A DNA stretch of 15,938 nt from Pseudomonadota bacterium (lineage in GTDB: Bacteria; Myxococcota; Myxococcia; Myxococcales; Anaeromyxobacteraceae). This document shows, piece after piece, positions 1 through 7,634 of the stretch. The DNA lies in the NCBI GenBank assembly GCA_023428085.1, contig JAEYZK010000004.1:1-15938 (forward strand), given 5' to 3'. The notes beneath the pieces are model-generated. The model was not told the origin of the DNA, ran no database searches, and saw only the letters and a list, made by a program, of their open reading frames with translations. The first letter of the stretch is position 1. Each line of letters opens with the position of its first letter. The position numbers and the translations under genes were made by a program.

Positions 1-699
1 GACGGCATCGCCATCTCGGCGGTGGACGACGCCGGGTTGGTCCCGGTGATCGCCGACGCCACCAAGGCCGGGATCAAGGTCATCACCTTCGACGCGCCGG
101 CGCCCTCGTCCGAGGCGCTCACCTACATCGGGACGGACAACCGGACCGCCGGGTTCGAGGCGGGGAAGCGCATGGCCGAGCTCCTGAAGGGGAAGGGGAA
201 GCTCGTCATCCTGCAGGGCGGGCTGGGGGCCGCGAACCTCAACCTCCGCACGCAGGGGTTCAAGGAGGCGATCGCCAAGCACGGTCCGGGGATCAAGGTC
301 CTCGACGTCGTGGACACGGCGGGGGACTTCTCCGTCGCGACCAACAAGACGGAGACGATCCTCCAGACCTACCCCGATCTGACCGCGCTGTTCTCGGTCT
401 CGGCGGAGGGCGCGCCGGCGGCGGCGGCGGTGCTGCGGCAGCAGAACAAGGCGGGGAAGGTCGTCCTGGCGGGCTTCGACGACCTCAAGGACACGCTCGA
501 GGGGATCCGGGACGGGACCGTCGCGTTCTGCCTGGTGCAGAAGACCTTCAAGATGGGCTGGATGTCGGTGGAGGCCCTCCTCGACGCGACCAAGGGCAAG
601 CAGCTCCCGAAGTCCACCGACACCGGCGTCATCTTCGTCACGAAGAGCAACGTCGGGAACTACATGGAGCAGATGAAGAAGGACATCGCGGCGAAGTAG
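1..699 (+). CDS. Sugar ABC transporter periplasmic binding protein, RbsB-like (5' truncated)
   Basis: The reading frame is open from base 1, so the N-terminus and any signal peptide lie outside the window; 232 residues remain. It is the substrate-binding protein of a ribose/galactose-type ABC importer (periplasmic binding protein-like I fold, Peripla_BP_4 family), which captures a sugar in the periplasm and delivers it to the permease. Visible family hallmarks are DGIAIS at the very start, the strand GIKVITFDAPAP, the helix start YIGTDNRTAGFEAGKRMAELL, the strand VILQGGLGAANLN, and VLAGFDDLKDTLEGIRDGT in the C-terminal lobe. An internal GTG at 22 could pass as a start but falls inside a conserved strand, so it is not the real one. 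The permease gene begins 3 bp downstream, so the two are surely co-transcribed. The exact sugar cannot be read from the sequence. Confidence 0.9.
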   Translation, partial: DGIAISAVDDAGLVPVIADATKAGIKVITFDAPAPSSEALTYIGTDNRTAGFEAGKRMAELLKGKGKLVILQGGLGAANLNLRTQGFKEAIAKHGPGIKVLDVVDTAGDFSVATNKTETILQTYPDLTALFSVSAEGAPAAAAVLRQQNKAGKVVLAGFDDLKDTLEGIRDGTVAFCLVQKTFKMGWMSVEALLDATKGKQLPKSTDTGVIFVTKSNVGNYMEQMKKDIAAK

Positions 700-702
700 C
701 TC

Positions 703-1671
703 ATGGACGCCACCCTCGCCCCCGCGCGGCGCGGCCTGCTCGCGACCCTCCTCCGGCGGAAGGAGGCGGCGATCCTGATCGCCCTCCTGCTCCTGACGCT
801 GGTGATCGCCGTCATCGCCCCGCGCTTCGTCTCCGGGACCAACCTGTACCAGGTGTCCCGGCAGATCTCGTTCGTGGCCATCGTCGCCCTGGGCCAGCTC
901 TTCGTCATCCTCACCGGCGGCATCGACCTCTCGGTCGGCTCGGTCATGGGGTGGGCCGGGATGGTCGCGGCCTGGGCGATGGTGGCGCTCGGGCTCCCGC
1001 CCGTGCTCGCCGTCCTCGTCGGCGTCGCCGCGGGCGTGGCGATGGGGGCGATCAACGGGTCGCTCATCGCCTACGTGAAGCTCCCGCCCTTCATCGCCAC
1101 CCTCGGCATGCTCTCGTTCGCCTACGGGCTCGTGCTCGGCCTCTCCAAGGGCTGGCCCATCACCGGGTTGCCGCGCTCGTTCCACTGGGTGGCGCAGGGA
1201 TCGATCCTGTACCTGCCGGTGCCCGTCTGGATCGCCGTGCTCCTCGCGGTGGCCGCGCACGTGGTCCTCACCTACACCGCCTTCGGGCGGCGGACGTACG
1301 CGATCGGCGGCAACGAGCAGGCCACCTTCCTGTCGGGCATCGACATCGACCGGATCAAGTTCGTGCTCTACATGATCTCGGCCGGGCTCGCCGCGATCTC
1401 CGGGATCGTCCTCACCTCGCGCTTCGGGTCGGCCCAGCCCGACACCGGGAAGGGCTGGGAGCTCGACGCGATCGCCGCCGCGGTGATCGGCGGGACGTCG
1501 CTGGCCGGCGGCTCCGGCACGGTCCTCGGGGTCTTCATCGGCGCGTGCATCATGGGCGTGCTGCGCAGCGGGCTCGTGATGATGGGCATCGACCCGTACT
1601 GGCACATCTCCATCATCGGCGTGGTGATCGTCCTGGCCGCGGTCCTCGACGTGAAGACCAAGAGGACCTGA
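703..1671 (+). CDS. Sugar ABC transporter permease, RbsC family
   Basis: This 322-residue inner-membrane permease is the size usual for RbsC/XylH/MglC-type proteins (BPD_transp_2 family). About nine or ten hydrophobic segments can be counted, the first near residues 24-42 and the last near 300-318. The family signature LTGGIDLSVGS at residues 70-80 is intact, as is the cytoplasmic YAIGGNEQATFLSGI motif after the mid-protein segments; the latter region contacts the ATPase in this family. A short Arg-rich cytoplasmic N-terminus (ARRGLLATLLRRKE) precedes the first membrane segment. The ATG start is 3 bp after the binding-protein stop, and the stop is 4 bp before the ATPase start. The protein forms the transmembrane channel for the sugar bound by the upstream protein. 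Substrate not determinable. Confidence 0.94.
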   Translation: MDATLAPARRGLLATLLRRKEAAILIALLLLTLVIAVIAPRFVSGTNLYQVSRQISFVAIVALGQLFVILTGGIDLSVGSVMGWAGMVAAWAMVALGLPPVLAVLVGVAAGVAMGAINGSLIAYVKLPPFIATLGMLSFAYGLVLGLSKGWPITGLPRSFHWVAQGSILYLPVPVWIAVLLAVAAHVVLTYTAFGRRTYAIGGNEQATFLSGIDIDRIKFVLYMISAGLAAISGIVLTSRFGSAQPDTGKGWELDAIAAAVIGGTSLAGGSGTVLGVFIGACIMGVLRSGLVMMGIDPYWHISIIGVVIVLAAVLDVKTKRT

Positions 1672-1675
1672 GCCG

Positions 1676-3169
1676 ATGGCGGCGCTCCTCGAGATGGACG
1701 GGATCGGCAAGTCCTTCCCGGGCGTGCGGGCCCTCGACCGCGTCCGCTTCGCGGTCCACCCGGGCGAGGTGGTCGGGCTCCTCGGCGAGAACGGCGCCGG
1801 CAAGTCCACGCTCATGAAGATCCTGGCCGGCGTCTACCGCGCCGACGCGGGCGAGGTCCGCTGGCAGGGGCGCCCGGCGGCGTTCCGCGCGGTCCAGGAG
1901 GCGCAGCAGGCCGGCGTCTCCCTCATCTTCCAGGAGCTCAACGTCTGCCCCAACCTCAAGCCGGTGGACAACCTGTTCCTCGGCCGCGAGCTGCGCCGCC
2001 GCAGCGGCCTCCTCGACTACCCCGCGATGCGCCGGAAGGCGCTGGAGCTCTTCGCGCACCTCGGGGTGAGCGTCGATCTCGACGCGGAGGCGCGCCGGCT
2101 CTCCACCGCCGTGCAGCAGATGATCGAGATCGGCAAGGCGCTCCTCACGGACGTGAAGCTGCTCGTGATGGACGAGCCCACGTCCTCGCTCACCGACAAG
2201 GAGACGGAGCGGCTGTTCCGCGTCATCCGCGAGCTCAAGGCGCGCGGCGCCTCGGTGGTCTTCATCTCCCACAAGCTCGCGGAGGTCTTCCAGATCACCG
2301 ACCGGATCGTGGTGCTGCGGGACGGCCGGAACGCGGGCGAGCTCGATCCGCGGACCGGCACCGTGGACCAGCTCATCTCGCTCATGGTCGGCCGCGCGCT
2401 CGGCTCGTTCGCGGCGGAGCGGCGCGCGTCCGCGCCGGGGGCGGAGGTGCTGCGCGTCGAGGGGCTCTCCGGGGGCCCGGTGCGCGACGTCAGCTTCACG
2501 CTGCGCAAGGGGGAGATCCTCGGCGTCGCGGGGCTCATCGGCTCCGGCCGGACGGAGATGGCGCGGCTGCTCGTGGGCGCCGACCGGAAGGCCGGCGGGC
2601 GCGTCCTCCTCGACGGCCGGGAGCTCCGGATCCGCAGCCCGCGGGACGCGGTCGCGGCGGGGTTCGGCTTCGTCCCCGAGGATCGGAAGGTCCAGGCGCT
2701 GGTGCTCGGGATGACCGTGCGCGAGAACCTCACGCTCGCCATCCACCGCGCCGTGCGGCGGGCGCGCCTCTTCCTCTCGCGCCCGCGCGAGGAGGCCGTC
2801 ACCGACCAGTTCGTGCGCGCGCTGCGCATCCGGCTCGCGAGCCGCGAGCAGGCGGTGAACGACCTCTCCGGCGGCAACCAGCAGAAGGTGGTCATCGCCA
2901 GGTGGCTCGCCACGCGGCCCCGGGTGCTCGTGCTGGACGAGCCGACGCGCGGCATCGACGTCGCGGCGAAGGCCGAGGTGCACCGGATCGTGGCGGAGCT
3001 CGCGGACGGCGGGGTCGCCATCCTCCTCATCTCCTCCGAGCTCCCGGAGATCCTGGCCCTCGCGGACCGGGTGCTCGTGATGCACGAGGGGAGGGCGAAG
3101 GCCGTCCTCGCGCGCGCCGAGGCGAGCCAGGAGAGCATCATGCGCGCGGCGCTGCGGTCGAGCGCGTAG
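1676..3169 (+). CDS. Sugar ABC transporter ATP-binding protein, RbsA/MglA type (two nucleotide-binding domains)
   Basis: At 497 residues this has the double-ABC architecture of RbsA, MglA and XylG. The N-terminal domain has Walker A GENGAGKST at residues 37-45, a Q-loop (FQELNV), and Walker B LLVMDE at 162-167 followed by PTSSLT. Its ABC signature is degenerate (LSTAVQQMIEI), which is normal for this family. The C-terminal domain has the characteristically degenerate P-loop GLIGSGRTE, a canonical signature LSGGNQQ at 397-403, and Walker B LVLDEPTRGID ending at residue 428. ATP hydrolysis here powers import through the upstream permease. The start is 4 bp after the permease stop. The stop lies 2 bp from the stop of the convergent HD-GYP gene, so any transcription terminator would have to lie within a coding region. 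Confidence 0.95.
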   Translation: MAALLEMDGIGKSFPGVRALDRVRFAVHPGEVVGLLGENGAGKSTLMKILAGVYRADAGEVRWQGRPAAFRAVQEAQQAGVSLIFQELNVCPNLKPVDNLFLGRELRRRSGLLDYPAMRRKALELFAHLGVSVDLDAEARRLSTAVQQMIEIGKALLTDVKLLVMDEPTSSLTDKETERLFRVIRELKARGASVVFISHKLAEVFQITDRIVVLRDGRNAGELDPRTGTVDQLISLMVGRALGSFAAERRASAPGAEVLRVEGLSGGPVRDVSFTLRKGEILGVAGLIGSGRTEMARLLVGADRKAGGRVLLDGRELRIRSPRDAVAAGFGFVPEDRKVQALVLGMTVRENLTLAIHRAVRRARLFLSRPREEAVTDQFVRALRIRLASREQAVNDLSGGNQQKVVIARWLATRPRVLVLDEPTRGIDVAAKAEVHRIVAELADGGVAILLISSELPEILALADRVLVMHEGRAKAVLARAEASQESIMRAALRSSA

Positions 3170-3171
3170 CC

Positions 3172-4284
3172 CTACGCCGCCGGCGTCTCCCGCGCGCGCG
3201 CCAGGTCGGCCAGCTCCTGCGCGGAGAGCGACAGGAAGGCCTCCGCGCACGCGGGATCGAACTGCGTCCCGGCGCACCGCTCGATCTCGGCGCGCGCGGC
3301 CTCGGGGGCGAGGCCGACGCGGTACGGCCGGTGGCTCGTCATCGCGTCGAACGTGTCGGCGAGCGCGAAGATGCGCGCGGAGAGGGGGATCTTCTCGCCG
3401 GCGAGGCCGTGCGGGTAGCCGCTGCCGTCGAACCGCTCGTGGTGCGAGAGCACCATGTCGGCGGTCCCGGAGAGGAAGTGCACGCTGCGGAGGATGTTGA
3501 ACCCGATCTGCGGGTGCGTCCGCATCACCGTCCACTCGTCGGGCGAGAGCGGTCCGCGCTTCAGCAGGATGGCGTCCGGCACGCCGATCTTGCCGATGTC
3601 GTGGAGGAGGGCGCCGCGGCCGAGGTCGGGGAGCTGGGCCTCGGGGATCCCGAGGCGCCGCGCCACGGCCAGCGTGTAGCGGACCACGCGCTGCGAGTGG
3701 TCGCCCGTCTCGTGCTCCCGCGCGTCGAGCGCGGCGACGAGCGTCCAGAGCGTCTGCGAGTAGGTCGCCTGGAGGTTCTCGAGCGCCCGCGAGAGCTCCG
3801 CGGTCTTCTCCTCGACGCGGTTCTCGAGGCTGCGCCGGTACCTGTGCCGGGCGAGCTCCAGCCGCCGGCGGCCGAGCGCCCGCTCGATCGCGCGCACGAG
3901 CTCGGTCACCTTGGGTGGCTTGAGCAGGTAGTCGGCCGCGCCGTTCCGGAGGCACTGGACCGCGGCCTCCGTGTCGTCGAAGGCGGTCAGCATGATGACC
4001 GCGGAGTCCGGCTGCACCTCGCGGAGCTCCTCGAGGAGCCAGAAGCCGTCCCGGCCCGGCATGCGCACGTCGCAGATGACGAGCGGGTACTCGGCGAGAC
4101 GCGCCGCGTCGAGCGCGGCCTCGGCGCCGCCCACGGCCGTGCACTCGTAGCCCTCCTCGCGCAGGAGCACCTGGATGACGTCGCGCACCGAGGCGTCGTC
4201 GTCCACGATCAGGATCCGTGTCGTCTCCTGCGAGGGGATGTCGGGCATGTACGAGGGCGGAGCGACGTTGGAAGGAGGGCCCAT
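3172..4284 (-). CDS. Response regulator with REC and HD-GYP domains (probable c-di-GMP phosphodiesterase)
   Basis: This 370-residue cytoplasmic protein has a REC domain (about residues 22-138) with the acidic pocket D28-D30, phospho-acceptor D72 in CDVRMPG, T100 and K122. A charged, probably coiled-coil linker (about 139-178) follows, then an HD-GYP domain (about 179-355) with H196, the HD pair H228-D229 followed by K232, H257, and HHERFDGSGYP at 281-291. All residues expected of an active HD-GYP are present; such domains hydrolyse cyclic di-GMP, some prefer cGAMP. Phosphorylation of D72 presumably controls activity. No partner histidine kinase gene is in the window, so it is an orphan here. 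Neither the first ATG nor the in-frame ATG at residue 13 has a clear Shine-Dalgarno; the longer form is listed, but a start at 4248 is possible because the first 20 residues precede the REC fold. Confidence 0.93.
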   Translation of the reverse strand: MGPPSNVAPPSYMPDIPSQETTRILIVDDDASVRDVIQVLLREEGYECTAVGGAEAALDAARLAEYPLVICDVRMPGRDGFWLLEELREVQPDSAVIMLTAFDDTEAAVQCLRNGAADYLLKPPKVTELVRAIERALGRRRLELARHRYRRSLENRVEEKTAELSRALENLQATYSQTLWTLVAALDAREHETGDHSQRVVRYTLAVARRLGIPEAQLPDLGRGALLHDIGKIGVPDAILLKRGPLSPDEWTVMRTHPQIGFNILRSVHFLSGTADMVLSHHERFDGSGYPHGLAGEKIPLSARIFALADTFDAMTSHRPYRVGLAPEAARAEIERCAGTQFDPACAEAFLSLSAQELADLARARETPAA

Positions 4285-4309
4285 ACCGGGCGTGACCGAG
4301 GGACTATAC

Positions 4310-4331
4310 CATGCGGCGATCCGCCGCCATG
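4310..4331. promoter_or_regulatory. Inverted repeat in the HD-GYP/lipA divergent region, candidate operator
   Basis: Arms GCGGCG (4313-4318) and CGCCGC (4322-4327) are separated by ATC. The symmetry continues outward as CAT (4310-4312) and ATG (4329-4331), with one extra C on the right. It lies just upstream of the -10-like hexamer TATAGT read on the minus strand (4308 down to 4303) in front of the HD-GYP gene, and about 40 bp upstream of the proposed lipA promoter. The position fits a regulator-binding site. GC-rich DNA gives such repeats by chance fairly often, so function is inference. Confidence 0.3.
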
Positions 4332-4369
4332 ATCACTGCCGGTGGCGACGTCCGGGGCTCCTCGGCACC

Positions 4370-4398
4370 TTGACCTGACCAGGGCGCCCCACTACATC
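4370..4398 (+). promoter_or_regulatory. Candidate sigma70-type promoter for lipA and the 2-oxoacid dehydrogenase genes
   Basis: TTGACC (4370-4375) matches five of six bases of the -35 consensus. A 17 bp spacer leads to TACATC (4393-4398), which matches only three bases of the -10 consensus. The predicted transcript start would be near 4405, leaving a leader of only about 8 bases before the lipA ATG. No Shine-Dalgarno is visible before that ATG, which agrees with a leaderless or nearly leaderless message. The weak -10 keeps confidence moderate. Confidence 0.4.
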
Positions 4399-4412
4399 GC
4401 CGGGGCTGGCAA

Positions 4413-5387
4413 ATGTCTGAGCCCTCGAACCACAGCCTGCCCGTCGTGGGCACGGAGCTCCCCGCCACCCCGCGCGAGGTCGCGGAGCGCATGCGCGCGA
4501 ACGGGAAGCCGATCCGCGCGCCCAAGCCCGAGTGGCTCCGGGTGAACCTGCCGGGGGGCGCGCGATATCAGGCGGTCCGCGAGACCCTGCAGCGCCTCCG
4601 GCTCCACACGGTCTGCGCCGAGGCGCAGTGCCCGAACGTCGGCGAGTGCTGGGGCGGCGGGACCGCGACGGTCATGCTCATGGGCGACACCTGCACGCGC
4701 GGGTGCCGCTTCTGCCACGTGAAGACGGCGGTCCGGCCCCCGCCGCTCGATCCGGACGAGCCGCGCCACCTCGCCGAGGCCGTCGCGCAGCTCGGGCTCG
4801 ACTACATCGTCGTCACGAGCGTGGATCGGGACGACCTGCCGGACGGCGGCGCGGGTCACTTCGCCGACGCCATCCGGCGGCTGAAGGAGATCCCGGGCCT
4901 CCTCGTCGAGGTGCTGACGCCCGACTTCCAGGGCGACCCCGAGGCCGTGCGCACCGTCGGCCGCGCCGCCCCGGACGTCTTCGCGAACAACGTCGAGACC
5001 GTGCGCCGGCTCACGCCCGTCGTGCGGGACGCGCGGGCCGGCTACGACCAGACGCTCGGCGTGCTCGCGCGGATGAAGGCCGAGTTCCCGAAGATCGTCA
5101 CGAAGTCCTCGATCATGGTCGGCCTCGGCGAGGCCGAGGCCGAGGTCGAGGAGACGATGCGCGACCTGCGCGCGAACGGCGTCGAGATCCTCACGCTGGG
5201 GCAGTACCTGCGCCCGAGCGCGTGGCACCTGCCGGTGCAGGAGTGGGTCTCGCCCGAGCGGTTCGCGGCGTACCGCGAGCGCGGCCTCGCGCTCGGGTTC
5301 CGCTACGTCGCGAGCGGGCCGCTCGTGCGGTCGTCGTACCGCGCGGCCGAGCTGTTCCTCCGCGGCGAGATCGCCGCCCGGCGCTGA
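4413..5387 (+). CDS. lipA: Lipoyl synthase LipA
   Basis: This radical SAM enzyme inserts two sulfur atoms at C6 and C8 of the octanoyl chain attached to lipoyl domains. The 324-residue protein carries the auxiliary cluster motif CAEAQCPNVGEC (C68, C73, C79), the radical SAM motif CTRGCRFC (C94, C98, C101), and the C-terminal RSSYRA motif (residues 306-311), whose second serine (S308) is the unusual ligand of the auxiliary 4Fe-4S cluster that is sacrificed as sulfur donor. Length and motif order are as expected. It heads a + strand cluster encoding the very complex it would modify, with the E1 alpha start 18 bp downstream. The ATG at 4413 has no evident Shine-Dalgarno; residues 1-40 are the usual variable N-terminus. 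Identification is secure. Confidence 0.97.
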   Translation: MSEPSNHSLPVVGTELPATPREVAERMRANGKPIRAPKPEWLRVNLPGGARYQAVRETLQRLRLHTVCAEAQCPNVGECWGGGTATVMLMGDTCTRGCRFCHVKTAVRPPPLDPDEPRHLAEAVAQLGLDYIVVTSVDRDDLPDGGAGHFADAIRRLKEIPGLLVEVLTPDFQGDPEAVRTVGRAAPDVFANNVETVRRLTPVVRDARAGYDQTLGVLARMKAEFPKIVTKSSIMVGLGEAEAEVEETMRDLRANGVEILTLGQYLRPSAWHLPVQEWVSPERFAAYRERGLALGFRYVASGPLVRSSYRAAELFLRGEIAARR

Positions 5388-5388
5388 A

Positions 5389-5401
5389 CCTCCAAGGGAG
5401 G
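5389..5401 (+). promoter_or_regulatory. Shine-Dalgarno of E1 alpha inside a small self-complementary element
   Basis: The sequence CCTCC-AAG-GGAGG sits in the 18 bp gap between lipA and the E1 alpha gene. GGAGG is a strong Shine-Dalgarno, 4 bases before the ATG, and supports that start. The CCTCC just before it could pair with it in a 5 bp hairpin with a 3-base loop and mask the site when ribosomes are not arriving from lipA, giving translational coupling. Pairing is visible; regulation is inference. Confidence 0.4.
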
Positions 5402-5405
5402 CTCG

Positions 5406-6632
5406 ATGAGGCGAGAGGAAGAGGTAGGGCACGCCCTCGAACCGGTGGTCGAGGGCCGTGAAGCGCCCGCGCCGGGCCGCGAGGATCGCGGCGCCGAACC
5501 GCGCGGCACCCGCTTCCTCCGCGAGTTCCCCATCCAGCGCGTCCTCGACGAGGACGGCCGGGCCGACCCGGCGGCGGTCCTCCTGGCGGACGAGGCGGTG
5601 CGCCCGCTCTACCGGTGGATGGTCCTCTCCCGCGCGCTCGACGAGCGCATGGTCATGCTCCAGCGGCAGGGCCGCATCGGCTTCTACGTCGGCCTCTTCG
5701 GCGAGGAGGCGACGGTCGTCGGCACGACGGCGGGCATGGGGGACGCCGACTGGATCTTCCCGTGCTACCGCGAGCACGTCGCCTCGCTGATGCGCGGCTT
5801 CCCGCTGACGGCCTTCCTCCACAACCTGTTCGGCAACTCCGCCGACGTGGTGAAGGGCCGCCAGATGCCCTGCCACGAGGCCTGGCGCCCCGGGCACTTC
5901 ATGTCGGTGAGCTCGCCCATCGGCACGCAGCTCCCGCAGGCGGTCGGCGCGGCGTGGGCGGCGCGCCTCAAGGGCGAGGAGATGGTCTCGCTCGTCTACT
6001 TCGGCGACGGCGCCACGAGCTCGCACGACTTCCACACCGCCATGTCGTTCGCGGCCGTCCGGCGCGTGCCGGTCGTGTTCGCCTGCCGCAACAACGGCTG
6101 GGCCATCTCGACCCCGCTCGAGGAGCAGATGGCGACCGAGACCATCGCGCAGAAGGCCCACGCGTACGGCGTGCGCGCGGAGCGGGTGGACGGGAACGAC
6201 GTCCTCGCCGTGCTCGCCGCGACCCGCCGGGCGCGCGCCGCGGCGGTGGCGGGGCAGGGGCCGACGCTCCTCGAGCTCGTCACCTACCGGATGGAGGGGC
6301 ACTCGACCTCCGACGACCCGCGCGCCTACCGGCCGGAGGCGCTGGTCGAGCCGTGGAAGCAGAAGGATCCGATCCAGCGCGTCCGCGCCTACCTCCTCCG
6401 GCGCGGGGGGCTCGACGAGGCGGCCGACGCGCGGCTCCGCGACGACGTCCGCGACGAGCTCGTCGCCGCCCTCCGCGAGGCCGAGTCCCGCCCGGCGAAG
6501 CCGCCGCTCGCGAGCATGTTCGACGAGGTCTACGCCGCGCCGCTCCGGCAGCAGCGCGAGCAGCTCGACGAGCTCGAGTCCGCGCTGGCCGACGATCCGC
6601 GGATCTCCGATCCGCGCCACGCCGACGCCTGA
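5406..6632 (+). CDS. 2-oxoacid dehydrogenase E1 component, alpha subunit (branched-chain type)
   Basis: This thiamine-diphosphate enzyme subunit, with E1 beta, decarboxylates a 2-oxoacid and transfers the acyl group to the lipoyl arm of E2. The 408 residues contain the ThDP motif from GDG (200-202) to CRNNG (N229, N230). Several signatures favour the branched-chain 2-oxoacid dehydrogenase family over classical pyruvate dehydrogenase: SSPIGTQLPQAVGAA, RNNGWAISTP, RVDGNDVLAV and the phosphorylation-loop motif GHSTSDDPRAYR. The substrate is still uncertain, because enzymes of this type are also annotated as pyruvate dehydrogenase. The first 36 residues are charged and carry codons unusual here (AGG, CGA, GAA, GTA), so the extreme N-terminus is less certain, but the GGAGG 4 bases upstream supports the ATG. 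E1 beta follows after 8 bp. Confidence 0.92.
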   Translation: MRREEEVGHALEPVVEGREAPAPGREDRGAEPRGTRFLREFPIQRVLDEDGRADPAAVLLADEAVRPLYRWMVLSRALDERMVMLQRQGRIGFYVGLFGEEATVVGTTAGMGDADWIFPCYREHVASLMRGFPLTAFLHNLFGNSADVVKGRQMPCHEAWRPGHFMSVSSPIGTQLPQAVGAAWAARLKGEEMVSLVYFGDGATSSHDFHTAMSFAAVRRVPVVFACRNNGWAISTPLEEQMATETIAQKAHAYGVRAERVDGNDVLAVLAATRRARAAAVAGQGPTLLELVTYRMEGHSTSDDPRAYRPEALVEPWKQKDPIQRVRAYLLRRGGLDEAADARLRDDVRDELVAALREAESRPAKPPLASMFDEVYAAPLRQQREQLDELESALADDPRISDPRHADA

Positions 6633-6640
6633 GGTCCGCC

Positions 6641-7615
6641 ATGCCCGTACTGAACGTGCTCCAGGCGGTCAACGACGCGCTCAAGGTCGAGATGCGCCGG
6701 AACCGCGACGTGGTCGTGCTCGGCGAGGACGTGGGCCGGTTCGGCGGCGTGTTCCGCGCGACGCAGGGGCTCTTCGAGGAGTTCGGCGCCGACCGCGTCA
6801 TCGACACGCCGCTCGCCGAGGGCGGCATCGTCGGGACCGCGATCGGCATGGCGCTCTACGGCCTCCGCCCGGTCCCGGAGATCCAGTTCGCCGACTACAT
6901 CTTCCCGGCGATGGACCAGCTCGTGAACGAGGCGGCCAAGTACCGCTACCGGTCGGGCGGCCAGTACTCCTGCCCGATGGTCGTGCGGGCGCCGTACGGC
7001 GGGGGCATCAAGGGCGGGCACTACCACTCGCAGTCGCCGGAGGCCCACTTCATCCACACGCCCGGGCTCAAGGTGGTCGTGCCGTCCAACCCGCACGACG
7101 CGAAGGGGCTCCTCCTCTCGGCGCTCCGCGATCCCGACCCGGTCCTGTTCTTCGAGCCGAAGCGCGTCTACCGCGCGGCCAAGGGCGAGGTGCCGGCGGG
7201 CGAGTACCTCGAGCCGCTGGGCAAGGCGCGCATCACCCGCACCGGCGCGCAGGTGACGATCCTCGCGTGGGGCGCGATGTGGCACGAGGCCGACCAGGCG
7301 GCGCGCGAGGCGGCGGCGGAGGGGATCGACTGCGAGGTGATCGACCTCCGCTCGCTCCAGCCGCTCGATCTCGACACGATCGTCGCCTCGGTCTCGAAGA
7401 CCGGACGGGCGGTGGTGGTGCACGAGGCCCCGCGCACCTGCGGGTTCGGCGCCGAGCTCTCCGCGCTCATCCAGGAGCGGTGCTTCCTGCACCTCGAGGC
7501 GCCCGTGGCCCGCGTGACCGGCTTCGACACGCCGTTCCCGTACACGCTCGAGAACGAGTACCTCCCGCGCGCGCCGCGCATCCTGCGGGCCGTGCGCGAG
7601 GCGCTCGCGTACTGA
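6641..7615 (+). CDS. 2-oxoacid dehydrogenase E1 component, beta subunit
   Basis: The 324-residue transketolase-like beta subunit pairs with the preceding alpha subunit to form the alpha2beta2 E1. Seen in order are VVVLGEDVGRFGG (from residue 24), DTPLAEGGIVG with the cofactor-activating glutamate E60, FADYIFPAMDQ, the active-site histidine segment GGHYHSQSPEA (H127 and H129), LKVVVPSNPHDAKGL, and the C-terminal domain ending FDTPFPYTLENEYLP. The last motif again resembles branched-chain E1 beta. Length is normal. The ATG was chosen because TGAGGT, which overlaps the E1 alpha stop, gives a Shine-Dalgarno 5-6 bases upstream, and MPVLNVLQAVNDALK is the typical N-terminus. The same frame is open for about 1 kb further upstream but that part is a shadow of E1 alpha. 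Confidence 0.95.
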   Translation: MPVLNVLQAVNDALKVEMRRNRDVVVLGEDVGRFGGVFRATQGLFEEFGADRVIDTPLAEGGIVGTAIGMALYGLRPVPEIQFADYIFPAMDQLVNEAAKYRYRSGGQYSCPMVVRAPYGGGIKGGHYHSQSPEAHFIHTPGLKVVVPSNPHDAKGLLLSALRDPDPVLFFEPKRVYRAAKGEVPAGEYLEPLGKARITRTGAQVTILAWGAMWHEADQAAREAAAEGIDCEVIDLRSLQPLDLDTIVASVSKTGRAVVVHEAPRTCGFGAELSALIQERCFLHLEAPVARVTGFDTPFPYTLENEYLPRAPRILRAVREALAY

Positions 7616-7634
7616 CCTTCACCCGGAGTCCGTG

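Noticed and set aside
1613..4144. Very long open frame on the minus strand (843 codons)
   Set aside because: It overlaps the sugar ATPase and is out of frame with the HD-GYP gene; the translation is Arg/Ala/Gly/Pro-rich without any domain. Long antisense frames are expected at this GC content.
5127..5157. Short tandem GAGGCC-like repeat in lipA
   Set aside because: It encodes the alternating Glu/Ala segment GEAEAEVEE in a normal LipA helix and is explained by codon bias.
4392..6620. 742-codon minus-strand open frame opposite lipA and E1 alpha
   Set aside because: Low-complexity Arg/Ala/Leu/Glu translation mirrors the codon bias of lipA and E1 alpha; it has no recognisable domain or ribosome site.
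5615..6640. Upstream extension of the E1 beta frame
   Set aside because: This portion is an out-of-frame reading of E1 alpha; homology and Shine-Dalgarno place the start at 6641.
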